A stretch of 64,000 nt of DNA, taken from the NCBI RefSeq assembly GCF_005818865.1, contig NZ_VBRY01000004.1, forward strand, positions 62,001-126,000, in the 5' to 3' direction. Within the stretch, counting starts at the first letter, position 1; each line of letters opens with the position of its first letter. Under the pieces are notes generated by a model. It was not told the origin of the DNA. It saw only the letters and a list, made by a program, of their open reading frames with translations, and searched no databases. The position numbers were made by a program, and so were the translations under genes. Positions 16,858-27,845 of the stretch are shown in pieces. Source of the DNA: Mariprofundus erugo. GTDB lineage: Bacteria; Pseudomonadota; Zetaproteobacteria; Mariprofundales; Mariprofundaceae.

Positions 16858-17822
16858 CGCACCACCTCACCGGCATGAACACAGCGAGCCACATGCGTCT
16901 GCTGCCGCCATGCGTCTGCTGCAACCGGTTGTTCACAGGCTGCATCTGCCAGCGGACAGCGCTCGGCAAAACGACATCCCGAGGGCCAGCGACCCGGCTG
17001 CGGGACCTGGCCGGCAATCACAGTTAGCTCCCCGCTATCAGCAGACAAACCCGGCCGACAACTCATCAGCGCGCGCGTATAGGGATGAGCCGGATGGTCG
17101 AAAATCTCATGCACCGAGCCTGCCTCGACCACCTGACCGGCATACATCACCGCCACATCATCGCACATCTCCGCCACCAGACCGAAATCATGCGTCACCA
17201 GCAATAACCCCAGATTACGCTGCTTCTGCAGATTCAGCAGCAACGCGATAATCCGTTTCTGTACCGATACATCCAGTGCAGTCGTCGGCTCATCGGCAAT
17301 GATATAATCAGGATCAGCTGCCATAGCCATGGCGATCAATACACGCTGACGCATACCGCCCGACAGGGCATCGGGATATTGTGACAGCAACTGCTCAGCC
17401 TGCTGCATTCCCACCGCCTGCAACAGTGTGGTCGCCCTCTCTTTTGCCTGTCGCTTATCGAGTTTCAGGTGTAAACGGATCACCTCAATCAGCTGACTAC
17501 CGATTGTAAATACCGGGTTCAATGCCGTCATCGGCTCCTGAAATACCATTGCCAGACGGCTGCCGCGAATGCGGCGCATGGCCTCGTCATCCATATCAAA
17601 CAGGCTGATGCCATCAAGGCGGATATCACCGGCTGTTCTCTCCACGCCCTGATATTCACCAAGGCGGAGCATGGCCTGTGCTGTCAGCGATTTGCCACAA
17701 CCGGACTCACCGACAAGCCCGAGTACACGGCCTTCTTTCAGCGTCAGGGAAACGCCGGAAACAGCTTCAACACGGCGCCCCTGAACCGATACGGAAAGAG
17801 AAAGAGCAGATACTTCAATCAT
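16854..17822 (-). CDS. oppD: Peptide/nickel-type ABC transporter ATP-binding protein (OppD-like)
   Basis: Second ATPase of the importer, 322 residues. It has Walker A GESGCGKS, Q-loop VFQEPMTALNPVF, signature LSGGMRQRVLIAMAM and Walker B YIIADEPTTALD, and the C-terminal CRFAERCPLADAAC cysteine region of OppD. It is the first gene of a translationally coupled run (oppD-oppF-dinG). Repeat copy E lies upstream of it. Whether the transported substrate is a peptide, murein peptide or metal chelate cannot be told. Confidence 0.93.
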   Translation of the reverse strand: MIEVSALSLSVSVQGRRVEAVSGVSLTLKEGRVLGLVGESGCGKSLTAQAMLRLGEYQGVERTAGDIRLDGISLFDMDDEAMRRIRGSRLAMVFQEPMTALNPVFTIGSQLIEVIRLHLKLDKRQAKERATTLLQAVGMQQAEQLLSQYPDALSGGMRQRVLIAMAMAADPDYIIADEPTTALDVSVQKRIIALLLNLQKQRNLGLLLVTHDFGLVAEMCDDVAVMYAGQVVEAGSVHEIFDHPAHPYTRALMSCRPGLSADSGELTVIAGQVPQPGRWPSGCRFAERCPLADAACEQPVAADAWRQQTHVARCVHAGEVVR

Positions 17823-17920
17823 CGCGGCAGTTTGACCGATGGTCTCGCGGCTTTCCAGGCTTTTAGATCACCAGGGCAGCTGCTGACCCATTGTCATCCG
17901 GCCAAGGATCAGCGTCTGTT

Positions 17921-18140
17921 TAGGGAGATGCTTATGTATTGCCACCCTGGCAAAAATCAGTCCGAAAAGATAAAAGCGTGGCTTTTCCTTTATTTACAAA
18001 TCAAACACTTACGTGCCTGATTTGACTCGCGGCATCCTGCAGCTCATCTGGCAACGGCAAAGCCGTCCAGTCCGGCGATCCTGCCGGATTATGGCATCCG
18101 CCCATGGCCCGCTCGAGAGCCGAATTAATCAGCGCTTTCC
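17921..18140 (+). repeat. MITE-like dispersed repeat, copy E, overlapping the end of the large kinase gene
   Basis: Starts TAGGGAGATGCTTATGTATT, hairpin TTGCCA-ccc-TGGCAA, then core cacttacgtgcCTGATTTGAC, CTGCAGCTCA and CCGGCGATCCTGCCGGATTATGGC, and ends TTAATCAGCGCTTTCC. This right terminal repeat contains, on the minus strand, the last four codons (E-S-A-D) and stop of the 1607-residue kinase. It fills the 302-bp gap between that gene and oppD. Confidence 0.78.
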
Positions 18141-21100
18141 TGGCCGATTGTGGCTTGAATCAACTGCAACAGCTCGGGGATTTTCACCGGCTTTTGCAGG
18201 GATTCACTGTGGCTGATGGCGCGTGCAGCCTCCATTTGCGTGCTTTCACCATATCCGGTTTGAAAAATAATAGGTACGTGCTCGTCCATGCACCTGATTT
18301 CGGAAGCTGCGGCCACGCCCCCCTTGTTCGGCATCACCACGTCCATCAGCACAAGATCTATCTCGTGCCGGTAACGACGATACATCTCCACAGCCTGCTC
18401 GCCATCATGCGCTTCCCTGACAGAGAAACCATTGTGGCGCAGCACCTCGGCCAGCACCTTGCGCAACTTCTCCTCATCATCCACAAGCAGCAGCCCCTTG
18501 CCCTGCCCGTTCACCTGAGCATCCACCGTTGAGGACTGCCTTGCGACACCGGCCTCACTCAACGGCAAATAGACAGATATCGTCGTTCCCTGACCTTCAT
18601 GGCTGTCCACATGAATGACACCGCCATGGTTCTGAACCGCGCCATAGACCATGGCCAGCCCCAATCCCGTACCTTCACCTACAGCACGGGTCGTAAAAAA
18701 CGGATCAAAAATATGTTCGAGATGCTCCCCGGCGATACCGCAACCATTATCCGTGCAGCGCACGCAACACCATGCCTGAACATGGCCATCACCAGATACC
18801 TCCGGCAAAGCATCGGGCGCATCCAAACTGAGTTGAATGGATATTTCCGGTGACTCAACATCATGCACCGCATGCCGCGCATTGGTCACAAGATTAAGCA
18901 ACACCTGCTGCAGCTGTGTGGCATCGCCGCGAACCCATACCCCCCCTTTCTCAGGGTACTCCAGCCTGCTGGCAATATTTTCCGGCAGCGACGCCAATGC
19001 CAGCTTATACGCTTCCTTGATAAAGGTGCGCAGATCCATTTCCACCATTTCAGGGCGATCCTTGCGGGCAAATGTCAGCATCTGCTGAATCATCTTTGCA
19101 CCGTGCTGAATGGTGGACTCCATTTCACGGGTTCGTTTGACGATTTCCCGATCTTCTTTATGACGCATACGCAGCAAATAAAGGTTGCCGATCAGACCAG
19201 CGAGAAGATTATTAAAGTCATGGGCAATACCACCGGCCATCACGCCGATCGACTCCATTTTCTGGGACTGCATCATCTTTTTCTGCAATTCCTCGGATGT
19301 ACTCAAATCTTCATGCACCACAACAAAGTGGGTCGTTTCTTCACGCTCATTAAATATCGGCGCCACCGAAAGATAAACGGGGAAGATCGTACCATCCCTG
19401 CGATGATCGAGCATACGACCTGACCACGGCATGCCTTGCTGCAGCGTATCCCAGAACTGCCGGTATATTTCCGGTGTCTTTTCCATACAGCTTAAAATAG
19501 GCGGCTTGCGCCCCAGAGCCTCCTCAGCGCTATAGCCGCTGTTTTCAACAAAGGCGGGGTTCACGTACACAACCACACCATCCGCATCGGTAATGATGAT
19601 GCTCTCATTAACTGCCGCCACGGCACTTTCTAGCAGACGCATCTGCTCTTCATTCCGTACACGCTGGGTGATATCGCGTCCGACTCCGAGCACACCGACA
19701 ATATGCCCCGTATCATCCCGCATCGGTGTTTTCACTGTCTCCAGCAGTGCCCGATGCCCGTCCGAGGCAAAAGTCACCCACTCTTCATTCATCCTCGGTA
19801 CGCCGGCAGCCATGGCTTCACGGTCATTGAGACGAAAAAACTCGGCCAGTTCACTATTTACATAATCAAAATCGGTCTTACCGACAATCTCCGCTTCGCT
19901 GGCGCCGAAGAACTGTTCGAACCGGGTATTGCAACCAAGGTATACTCCATCCTGGTCTTTCAGCCAGATCAGATCGGGAACAGCCTGAACCAGCGCCTTG
20001 AGCTTGCCCTCACTGATCTTTAGCGCCTCCATGGTTTTGAGCATGCCGCTCTCCTGGATGGCCAGTGACACCTGGGTTGCCATATCGGCGACAAATGCAA
20101 CCTCATCGGCAAACCACTGCCGCTGCGCACTGATATGCTCACAGCACAAAACGCCGGCCACTTTACCTTCCAGGCGAATGGCTGAATCAAGCATGGAAAC
20201 AATATCAAGCGGCTTCAGATAGCTGTCTGCAAACTCACTGGTACGCGGATCACTACAGGCATCCGATGCATCAATGGCGCGGCCATCTGTAAGTGCTGCA
20301 AAGTAGGCAGGATAATCTGCCGCAGCCAGCGCCATGCCATCACTGTGACTCTGCCTGTCCTGTTCATAAAGGTTGCGACACACAAGCGAACGTCCATGGT
20401 CTGACAACAGCCAGATACTGACCCTATCCGCCTTTAATGTGGATGCGACAAGCTCACAAATCACCTGCATCTTTTCAGTTAGCGGAACGCTCTGCGGAAC
20501 CGAAGCAACCGAAACAATGCTCTTCTGATGCATTTTCAGGCGTTCGCCATACGCCTTCCGCTCACACTCGGCAGTCAGCATATCCGAGATATCACGGGCC
20601 ATTCCGGCCGTTCCGCTCACTTGCCCGCCAGCATCAAAAATTGGTGATTTATAGGTTTCAAACCACCGGCTGCTGCCATCCGGTTGCATGACCTGCTCAT
20701 GCACTGTTTTTGAACAACCGGATTCCATCACTTCCCGGTCATCATCAAGATAGCCCTCAGCCATCGGCCGTGGCCAGAGGTCAAAGTCCGATTTTCCGGT
20801 CACCGCAGCAGCATCCGCTACTCCGCACAGCCTGGCAAACTGCTCATTCACCGCCAGGAATCGCCCATGGCGATCCTTCAGCCAGGCGATAAACGGGAGA
20901 TTATTGAGCATGGCCTGCAGTGCTGCACGATCCCCCTCTGCCTGGTCCAATGCGGCAGACAACTTCTCCTCAACCTGCTTGCGGGCAGAAATGTCATGCA
21001 TAATAGCACGAGCCGCGATGACCTTCCCATCCGCATCAAACTGTGGCGTTGCTGCAATTTCGACGTGGACAGGCTCACCACTTCTGGTCTGGAAAACAGT

Positions 21101-22948
21101 CTCATAACCACTAAACGGTTGCCCTGACAAAACCTTGCCTACAGCCATGATACATGCCGATCGGAAAGCAGGAGCCACCAGTTCCAGAATGGAGCGACCA
21201 ACGAGCTCATGATATTCATAGCCAAAGCGCTCTAGCTCGGCCCTGTTCATATCAGTAATCCGCCCTTCAGCGTCGGTTATGTGAATCATATCCAGCGCAT
21301 CATCAAACAGACTGCGATATTTTTTCTCACTGAGCTCCAGCTGGTGCTGAGCCGTGCGATAAGCGGTAATATCACGGGCTACTCCAAGCACCCCGATGAT
21401 CGCACCGGATTCATCATGCACTGCCGTTTTGACCGTTTCCAGACACACCTCATGCCCGTCATCAGCGAAGATAACATGCTCTTCATTGACTATCGGTCCT
21501 GTCTCCTGCATGGCCTGCCGGTCATGTTCAGCAAAACGGGCTGCCAGCACCGGGTCGACAAGCTCTGCATCTGTGCGTCCAATAATGCTCTCTTTGGGAC
21601 GCCCGTACACGCGCTCAACCATACTGTTACAAAACAGGTAGCGACCCGCCTCATCCTTCATAAAGATGGAATCGGAAACCGTATTAAGAATCGCCTCCAG
21701 TCGCTGGCGACTCGACTGTAACTCCTGTGCCGCCAGCTGATTTCTGGTCACATCCAGCCAGGAGCCCACCATTTCAATCGGATGATTCTGAGTGTCGGTA
21801 ATGACTCTTGCATGATCGAGAATCCAGACCCATGCGCCTGACTTGCTGCGCAGGCGATATGTAAGATCCTGCTCTCCGCTTTGAAGAATGCTTTGCAGGC
21901 AACGGCTCACGGCATCGATATCGTCAGGATGTATGTGTGCCTGCCACCAGCCAGGCTGGCGCCACTCCTCATCACAATAGCCAAGCATGGTGCGGATTTT
22001 AGGACTGAAGTAGGTCGGCACCCATCTCCCCCCATCCGTATCAGCATGATACTCACAGCGATACAGGACAGCCGGAGAGATTGAGACAATCCGCTCAAGC
22101 TCGGCTTTTTCCACCAGCAGCTGCTGGCTCTTGATCAGCTGCTGCTCCGTTCGTGCATGCAGCTTCTTGAAATGGCTGATGCGACGGGCCTCCAGCCCAC
22201 GGATCACATCAAACTGTGTGAGTATGCCGGCGGTACTCCCATCCGTAGCGGTAATGACCACCCTGCGGATACCGGCATTGCGCATCATCTCGGATGCCTC
22301 CAGCAGCGAGGAACCAACCGGCAAGGTGACCAGCGGCGATGTCATGACGCCGGCCACTGGTACCGTTGCCAGCTGGCAATGTGAAGCAATCATTTTGGCG
22401 GAATCCCTTTCGGTAAAGATCCCCACCGGCTGCTGTTCCTGTTCAATAATAACGCAACTGATTCCTTTCCTGTTCATCTGCGTCATTGCATCCAGCACCG
22501 AAGCATCAAGCCCGATGGTGACAACGTGATCGCTCATCTCCTCTTCAACGAGTTTGGCTTTCATGAAGTCGTCCATGGAAACGGCCTGAATCATGTCGGT
22601 AAACGTGACCAACCCATCCAGCAATCCATCCGGCGTGACGGTCACCAGATGCCGGATATGATGATCGATCAGAAAATCAAAGGCCTCGTAGATACTCTGG
22701 TTTACAGAGACAGTGACCGGTGGATGCGTGATAAACTCCCCCACCATGATCCTGTCGACATCCAGTTGCAGGCTACCTGCGCGCACCAGATCAGCCTCAG
22801 TGACAAGCGAAACGGGACGCCCCTCGATGACGGCGACAATGCAGCTGATCTGATGGCTCGCCATCAGATCAGCTGCTGTAGCTATCGTCGTCTCAGGTGT
22901 AATCGTCAACACATTGCGGGTCACGATATCGGCAATCGTCAAACTCAT
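18125..22948 (-). CDS. Giant CBS/PAS/GAF hybrid histidine kinase with receiver domain
   Basis: A soluble 1607-residue sensor. Four CBS motifs form two pairs (about 1-125 and 130-255), then a helical linker, four PAS domains (about 285-405, 420-535, 545-665, 685-800), a GAF domain (about 830-975) and two more PAS domains (about 990-1110, 1120-1240). The kinase core has the phospho-acceptor in [13 protein letters not shown] (near 1240), the N box ([12 protein letters not shown]), and DNGCGI and GTGLGLAM motifs. The receiver (about 1483-1600) has its phospho-Asp in LVLMDVVMP. No membrane segment is visible. CBS pairs usually bind adenosine nucleotides, so energy state is a likely cue. No adjacent output regulator. 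The last codons come from repeat copy E. Confidence 0.95.
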   Translation of the reverse strand: MSLTIADIVTRNVLTITPETTIATAADLMASHQISCIVAVIEGRPVSLVTEADLVRAGSLQLDVDRIMVGEFITHPPVTVSVNQSIYEAFDFLIDHHIRHLVTVTPDGLLDGLVTFTDMIQAVSMDDFMKAKLVEEEMSDHVVTIGLDASVLDAMTQMNRKGISCVIIEQEQQPVGIFTERDSAKMIASHCQLATVPVAGVMTSPLVTLPVGSSLLEASEMMRNAGIRRVVITATDGSTAGILTQFDVIRGLEARRISHFKKLHARTEQQLIKSQQLLVEKAELERIVSISPAVLYRCEYHADTDGGRWVPTYFSPKIRTMLGYCDEEWRQPGWWQAHIHPDDIDAVSRCLQSILQSGEQDLTYRLRSKSGAWVWILDHARVITDTQNHPIEMVGSWLDVTRNQLAAQELQSSRQRLEAILNTVSDSIFMKDEAGRYLFCNSMVERVYGRPKESIIGRTDAELVDPVLAARFAEHDRQAMQETGPIVNEEHVIFADDGHEVCLETVKTAVHDESGAIIGVLGVARDITAYRTAQHQLELSEKKYRSLFDDALDMIHITDAEGRITDMNRAELERFGYEYHELVGRSILELVAPAFRSACIMAVGKVLSGQPFSGYETVFQTRSGEPVHVEIAATPQFDADGKVIAARAIMHDISARKQVEEKLSAALDQAEGDRAALQAMLNNLPFIAWLKDRHGRFLAVNEQFARLCGVADAAAVTGKSDFDLWPRPMAEGYLDDDREVMESGCSKTVHEQVMQPDGSSRWFETYKSPIFDAGGQVSGTAGMARDISDMLTAECERKAYGERLKMHQKSIVSVASVPQSVPLTEKMQVICELVASTLKADRVSIWLLSDHGRSLVCRNLYEQDRQSHSDGMALAAADYPAYFAALTDGRAIDASDACSDPRTSEFADSYLKPLDIVSMLDSAIRLEGKVAGVLCCEHISAQRQWFADEVAFVADMATQVSLAIQESGMLKTMEALKISEGKLKALVQAVPDLIWLKDQDGVYLGCNTRFEQFFGASEAEIVGKTDFDYVNSELAEFFRLNDREAMAAGVPRMNEEWVTFASDGHRALLETVKTPMRDDTGHIVGVLGVGRDITQRVRNEEQMRLLESAVAAVNESIIITDADGVVVYVNPAFVENSGYSAEEALGRKPPILSCMEKTPEIYRQFWDTLQQGMPWSGRMLDHRRDGTIFPVYLSVAPIFNEREETTHFVVVHEDLSTSEELQKKMMQSQKMESIGVMAGGIAHDFNNLLAGLIGNLYLLRMRHKEDREIVKRTREMESTIQHGAKMIQQMLTFARKDRPEMVEMDLRTFIKEAYKLALASLPENIASRLEYPEKGGVWVRGDATQLQQVLLNLVTNARHAVHDVESPEISIQLSLDAPDALPEVSGDGHVQAWCCVRCTDNGCGIAGEHLEHIFDPFFTTRAVGEGTGLGLAMVYGAVQNHGGVIHVDSHEGQGTTISVYLPLSEAGVARQSSTVDAQVNGQGKGLLLVDDEEKLRKVLAEVLRHNGFSVREAHDGEQAVEMYRRYRHEIDLVLMDVVMPNKGGVAAASEIRCMDEHVPIIFQTGYGESTQMEAARAISHSESLQKPVKIPELLQLIQATIGQESAD

Positions 22949-23057
22949 ACGCGAGGGTAGCCTCCCGTGGCTGATGCTGAGCTATCGGTACAGGGAAGAG
23001 GCGTATTCTCCCGATACCGCAGCCAACAGTATTGTGGTTCCATAGAACCGGCCATCA

Positions 23058-24437
23058 TCAGCGGTTCGGCTTCAGCATGGTTGCCGGATCAAGCAAACGG
23101 TTAAGCTCCGCCACCGGCAAAATGGCATGCTCCTCACAGAGCTGGCGCACCGTTTTACCTTCTGCAACAGACTGTTTGGCAAGCATGGAGGCTTGATCAT
23201 AACCGATCACAGGAGCAAGAGAAGTCACCATGCTCATGCTCCACTCAATCTGCTCCAGGCAACGCTCACGATTGGCCTGCAGTCCGATGATACACTTATC
23301 GGTAAACATCCGGCAGGCCGATGCCAGCAAACGCTCTGACTCAAGCAGGTTGTGCGCAATAACCGGCAGCATCACATTCAGCTCCAGCAGGCCGGAGGCA
23401 CCGGCAAACGCAATCGTGGCATCATTGCCAATCACCTGTGCACAAACCTGCGCCAGTGACTCTGCAATCACCGGATTCACCTTGCCGGGCATAATAGAGC
23501 TTCCCGGCTGTACCGCCGGCACCGTAATTTCACCGATTCCGCAGCGGGGCCCTGCATTGAGCAGGCGCACATCATTGGCAATTTTGACCAGGCTGACGGC
23601 CAGAGTGCGCAGCTGCCCTGAAAGCTCAACGGCTGCATCCTGTGCCGCCTGTGCCTCAAAGTGATTGACTGCCTCATTAAACTTAATGCCATAGGCGCGT
23701 GACAGCTCCATGGCTATCCGGGAACCGAATTCGGCATGCGTGTTCAGGCCGGTACCTACAGCCGTCCCCCCCTGCGCAAGCTCAGTAAGCCTCGGCAGGG
23801 CCGATTCCAGCCGGTGAATCCCCAGCTCAACCTGCCTGGCCCAGCCGGAGATTTCCTGACCAAGTGTCACCGGTGTCGCATCCATCAAGTGGGTACGACC
23901 GATTTTAATCACAGACTCGAACTCTATCGCCTTTTTTGCCAGCGCACTGTGCAACGATTTTAATGCCGGCAGCAGACTTGATTGCAGCAAATCGGTGGCA
24001 GCCAGATGAATCGCCGCAGGAATCACATCATTGGACGACTGCCCCATATTCACATCATCATTGGGATGAACCGACGGCTGGCTGGCCAGTTGACTGCAAC
24101 GATGAGCAATCACCTCATTGGCATTCATATTGGTCGATGTACCGGAACCTGTTTGAAAGATATCAAGCACAAAGTGGCTGTCCCACGTACCATCGACCAC
24201 TTCGCCGGCCGCTTTCCGGATCAGATCGGCGCGCGCTTTGGGAAGGCGACCGAGATCCTGGTTCACGGTCGCTGCTGCCAGTTTGATTCGACCGAGTGCC
24301 TTGATAAATTCGCGCGGAAAGCGAAGTCCCGATACGGGGAAATTCTCAACAGCTCGTGCCGTTGATGCACCATACATGGCGTCGGAAGGAACCTTCATCT
24401 CCCCCATGGAGTCCGATTCAATTCTGTAATCGCTCAT
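23058..24437 (-). CDS. fumC: Class II fumarate hydratase
   Basis: Iron-independent fumarase of the TCA cycle, interconverting fumarate and malate in the cytoplasm; 459 residues. The superfamily signature GSSIMPGKVNP is present, as are SSNDVIPAAIHLAA, GRTHLMDATPVTLGQE and TGTGLNTH-type active-site regions. The ATG at 24437 shares its first base with the stop of the SpoIIE gene (TAATG), and AGGAGAAATA precedes it. An in-frame start at 24473 is rejected for lack of family match. Translation is therefore likely coupled to the upstream phosphatase gene. Confidence 0.97.
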   Translation of the reverse strand: MSDYRIESDSMGEMKVPSDAMYGASTARAVENFPVSGLRFPREFIKALGRIKLAAATVNQDLGRLPKARADLIRKAAGEVVDGTWDSHFVLDIFQTGSGTSTNMNANEVIAHRCSQLASQPSVHPNDDVNMGQSSNDVIPAAIHLAATDLLQSSLLPALKSLHSALAKKAIEFESVIKIGRTHLMDATPVTLGQEISGWARQVELGIHRLESALPRLTELAQGGTAVGTGLNTHAEFGSRIAMELSRAYGIKFNEAVNHFEAQAAQDAAVELSGQLRTLAVSLVKIANDVRLLNAGPRCGIGEITVPAVQPGSSIMPGKVNPVIAESLAQVCAQVIGNDATIAFAGASGLLELNVMLPVIAHNLLESERLLASACRMFTDKCIIGLQANRERCLEQIEWSMSMVTSLAPVIGYDQASMLAKQSVAEGKTVRQLCEEHAILPVAELNRLLDPATMLKPNR

Positions 24438-26062
24438 TATTTCTCCTGTTTTTTTGCATTGCGGCGAACGCATAACAGTGTCAGATCATCATCCTGTTCA
24501 CTGCGCCCGAAAGCATTCAACCTGGCCAGCAGCGCTCGCGGCAACTGGTTCAGCTCACCATTCCCCTGCTCAAGCAACCATTGACGCAAGCGCTGCTCTC
24601 CAAATCGCTCCCGCCCGGTACGACTTGAAGATTCTGTAACCCCGTCGGTATAACACAACAGCGTATTGCCGGCATCGAGTGTCGTACGCGTCACATGATA
24701 GCTCACACCTTTGACCAGTCCCATCGGTGGTGCCGTTGCCAGCAGCGGCTCCACCCTGGACTCACCACATAGTAATGGAGGCACATGACCGGCATTCACC
24801 CATATCAGTGCATTGGACTGAGGCTGCAACTTTCCCATAAACAAGGTGACAAAACGACCAGCGGTCAGTGTTTCGCACAATGCATCATTCAAATAGGTAG
24901 CGGCAGCTTCTATCGGCCAGTTCAACGTGGCAAGCCCCCGCAGCATCGCCTGCAGATTGGCCATCGTCAGCGCAGCCGGGTAGCCCTTGCCGGACACATC
25001 GGCAATCATCAACCAGACACGTCCATCTTCCAGCTCAATGTAGTCATAATAGTCGCCACCGACAGAGTAGCAGGTCTGCTGAAACCCCTGCAACTGGTAG
25101 CCGGGAATCACCGGTGCAAATTTGGGCAGCAACCCCTGCTGAATTTCGGCAGCTATCTCCAGAGAGTCCTTCAGGCTTTCTCGCTCCCGCATACCACGCA
25201 TGGCGGTATTCAGCCCCAGAGCAAGGTCGCCGAACTCATCATCCATCAATACAGGAACATAACGATCATAGCTGCCATCTGCCAGCCGCTTCAGGCCGCT
25301 CTCCAGCTCATTTGTCACCTGCTTGAGTGTATGGCTGATCGTCCACACAAGCAGCATACTGGCGGATACGGACATCACCAACAGCACCAGTGCCTGCTGA
25401 AGAATAAAATGACGACTGGCCTGATCCCCGTACAGTCCCAGATAAACGTATATGGACAATATCAGGGTCGGCATCAAACCGGTCACCATAAATACCAGCC
25501 ACGGCCGATGTGACGCCGAGGTAAACTGGCGAAAACTGTGCCCATCAGCCAGGTGCCCCTGAAACAAGCCCGATTCCGAAAGGTGAAGACGCAGATTCAC
25601 GGTAAAAACAATTGCATTGGAAACGGCCAGCGAAGGAGCCAGCACCGCCGCGCCAAAACCAAAGTTCAGCATCAATGTGATTAACATGCTGACCGTCAGA
25701 TCACGCTCACCTGCTATCGCACTCAGACTGACAGCAGCGAGCAAATAAAGTGCAAAACAGCCTCCGGCAATGCTGAACAGCTTCAGTACACGCCATGGAA
25801 AATCGGCCATTAATGTCTCTACCCGCACCGAACTCTTTTCCGGACTGGCATTGAGCATACAGCGATTAAGTAAACTGCAGGATTGCCAGGCAGCGGTACC
25901 GAAAACAATCAGAAAAACGGCTGAATCTGCCAGCGACAATAACGGCGAGATGGCAAGCGCCTCAGAATTCCCTGTCACACGCATCATCAACTGCCCGGAT
26001 GCAAATACCAGCAGCAGCGGCCAGAGATGACGGACAAACTTTATAAAGGTATGTTGCAGCAT
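24437..26062 (-). CDS. Membrane-bound PP2C (SpoIIE-type) protein phosphatase with HAMP domain
   Basis: A 541-residue protein. The N-terminal half has about six hydrophobic helices, followed by a HAMP-like segment (HTLKQVTNELESGLKRLADG, about 245-295) and a coiled-coil link. The C-terminal PP2C/SpoIIE domain has GDYYDYIE, LMIADVSGKGYPAAL, NAGHVPPLL and DGVTESSS with the metal-binding aspartates. Such proteins dephosphorylate Ser/Thr-phosphorylated anti-sigma antagonists or similar switches. No anti-sigma or STAS gene is next door. ATG 26062 or GTG 26065 may start it. Translationally coupled to fumC. Confidence 0.9.
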   Translation of the reverse strand: MLQHTFIKFVRHLWPLLLVFASGQLMMRVTGNSEALAISPLLSLADSAVFLIVFGTAAWQSCSLLNRCMLNASPEKSSVRVETLMADFPWRVLKLFSIAGGCFALYLLAAVSLSAIAGERDLTVSMLITLMLNFGFGAAVLAPSLAVSNAIVFTVNLRLHLSESGLFQGHLADGHSFRQFTSASHRPWLVFMVTGLMPTLILSIYVYLGLYGDQASRHFILQQALVLLVMSVSASMLLVWTISHTLKQVTNELESGLKRLADGSYDRYVPVLMDDEFGDLALGLNTAMRGMRERESLKDSLEIAAEIQQGLLPKFAPVIPGYQLQGFQQTCYSVGGDYYDYIELEDGRVWLMIADVSGKGYPAALTMANLQAMLRGLATLNWPIEAAATYLNDALCETLTAGRFVTLFMGKLQPQSNALIWVNAGHVPPLLCGESRVEPLLATAPPMGLVKGVSYHVTRTTLDAGNTLLCYTDGVTESSSRTGRERFGEQRLRQWLLEQGNGELNQLPRALLARLNAFGRSEQDDDLTLLCVRRNAKKQEK

Positions 26063-26230
26063 CACGCCCTACTATAGGTTTCTGACTACATTAGGCAATT
26101 CAGATGCAACTGTGGCCAGCCACCTGCGAGAGCAAGCACATTTCGCGCTCCCGTTCAGGGTTACCGGGTTTGTCCATACCACCAATCTGCCCCCGTCACA
26201 GGTCCATCCTGACAGGCAGTCGTTGACGAC

Positions 26231-26998
26231 TTACTGCTCCGCAAGCATGGCAACAGCCGACGTCGCTGTTGAGAAATGAAGTGAAACCGTACCGGTACCA
26301 CTCAGAGCCGGTCCCGAATATGAGACGAAGGGCAATGTACTTTGCTGTGACAGGGGCAACTCCATCGTCACTTCAGGCATCAATGACGAGAGCCATGAAT
26401 CCAGCCGCAACGCCAGCCGTGCACAGCGCACCTGACCATTGGCAGTAGCAACCATTCTGTGATCGATCAATACCGTACGAAAACGATACACCTTGCCATC
26501 ACTGTAGTTGATCGCAGAAAAACGCATCTCTCCGCTTGCACCGGCCCGAATGGCATCACCCAGAATCACCGGCAGTGTTCCCAGGTCGAGCAACCCCTGC
26601 TCATTCGTCTCCTGCTCCACCACCGCTGTATCGTTGCTGCGGGTGAAGTGAGTCCCGCCGTCAGACGGACTATGGTAAGTCACCTCAACATGATCGCCAC
26701 CCTGCTTGTCCACCCTGCTCATATACAGCGGCCTGCCATTGCTGGCGTTTAACACATGACGGGCAAGCATCCGGTGATCTTCCCATACCACCTCCCGTGC
26801 CCTGATTCCGTGAAAGACCACCGGGTGAATACGATAATAGACAAGCTCGCCACCTGACTTGCTCTGATACAGATACTCTTCTCCGCCGGCAGGCATGGCA
26901 TACAGTTGCTGTGCGGCAATCAACAGCAGCACAAGTGCGAGCAAAACAGCGCTGAGCGTCGCTGCTCCATACCGCAATCTCATCATCAACGTTTTCAT
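26231..26998 (-). CDS. Exported protein of unknown function
   Basis: I do not assign a family. From ATG 26998 (MKTLMMRLRYG) there are about 255 residues, with a strong signal-anchor helix (AATLSAVLLALVLLLIAAQQLYA) followed by a soluble beta-rich region with repeated short strands (EEYLYQSKSGGELVYYRIHP, DGKVYRFRTVLIDHRM). No Cys lipobox. The layout resembles periplasmic DUF3108-like proteins, but the match is weak. A GTG at 27085 would extend it by 29 residues. It ends 168 bp before the SpoIIE gene on the same strand. Confidence 0.6.
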   Translation of the reverse strand: MKTLMMRLRYGAATLSAVLLALVLLLIAAQQLYAMPAGGEEYLYQSKSGGELVYYRIHPVVFHGIRAREVVWEDHRMLARHVLNASNGRPLYMSRVDKQGGDHVEVTYHSPSDGGTHFTRSNDTAVVEQETNEQGLLDLGTLPVILGDAIRAGASGEMRFSAINYSDGKVYRFRTVLIDHRMVATANGQVRCARLALRLDSWLSSLMPEVTMELPLSQQSTLPFVSYSGPALSGTGTVSLHFSTATSAVAMLAEQ

Positions 26999-27304
26999 AC
27001 CCATACTGATTGCATCAGACAGGCCAATCGGAAATAGCGCAGGTGTCGTCGTGCCAAATCGCTCCATCGGCAAGATGTGATTCACTGACAGGCGATCGAC
27101 ATTAAGATGAAACGGCGAACAAACAACTTAAAATCAATCAGTTACAGCTAAAGATACAGGCCATACATGACAGTAATAGAGATCACGATTCATTCAACAC
27201 GGAGCGAATGATCAAGCAGACACCGATATCAACCTTGCATGGCGATGGTGAAAATTTCCCGCGGGCAGGCAAGAATCTCCATCAAGGCATCTTCTGTGCC
27301 GGTT

Positions 27305-27667
27305 TTAATAACCTGCGTTGGCACAACCGCCAGTGCCGGCTTCGGAAGGCGTAAATGACTTGCCACAGCCACAGGTCGATGCCGCATTCGGATTTCTGAT
27401 CACAAAAGATTCCCCCTGAATCGAGGACTGATAGTCAATTTCAGCACCATTGAGCAGATCCAGACTCATCTGATCGACCAGCAGGCGAACACCATTTGAC
27501 TCCACGACGGTATCATTGTCTTTTACCTGATCATCAAAGGTAAAACCATACTGGAAACCGGAACATCCACCGCCGGAGACAAATACGCGCAAATGCAGAT
27601 CTGCACTCTCTCGTTCCATCAATCCCTGCACTTTTTTTGCAGCTGCTTCGGTAAGTACTACGGACAT
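27305..27667 (-). CDS. erpA: Iron-sulphur cluster insertion protein ErpA
   Basis: A-type carrier that delivers Fe-S clusters to apo-proteins. The 120-residue product has the three conserved cluster cysteines: Cys35 in [12 protein letters not shown], and Cys99 and Cys101 in [11 protein letters not shown] 27667 follows AGAGG; a GTG at 27673 adds two residues. After the CGCG motif it has an unusual extra tail ([13 protein letters not shown]) with a fourth Cys. The neighbouring apbE is divergent, so the shared 178-bp spacer should hold both promoters. Confidence 0.93.
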   Translation of the reverse strand: MSVVLTEAAAKKVQGLMERESADLHLRVFVSGGGCSGFQYGFTFDDQVKDNDTVVESNGVRLLVDQMSLDLLNGAEIDYQSSIQGESFVIRNPNAASTCGCGKSFTPSEAGTGGCANAGY

Positions 27668-27845
27668 ATGCACCTCTGATAATCCTCATCCGTTTTACAC
27701 GGAGAGAGGAGTAAGTGTTTGAGTTATGAACCGGACGCACCGACCCAATAACCGAGCGGAATGATCGGATACTAATTCGCAATTGGCAAGCCTCCGCATA
27801 AAAAATCGCACTTGCCTGCCTGCCTGGTATCGTAAGTATGGAGCC

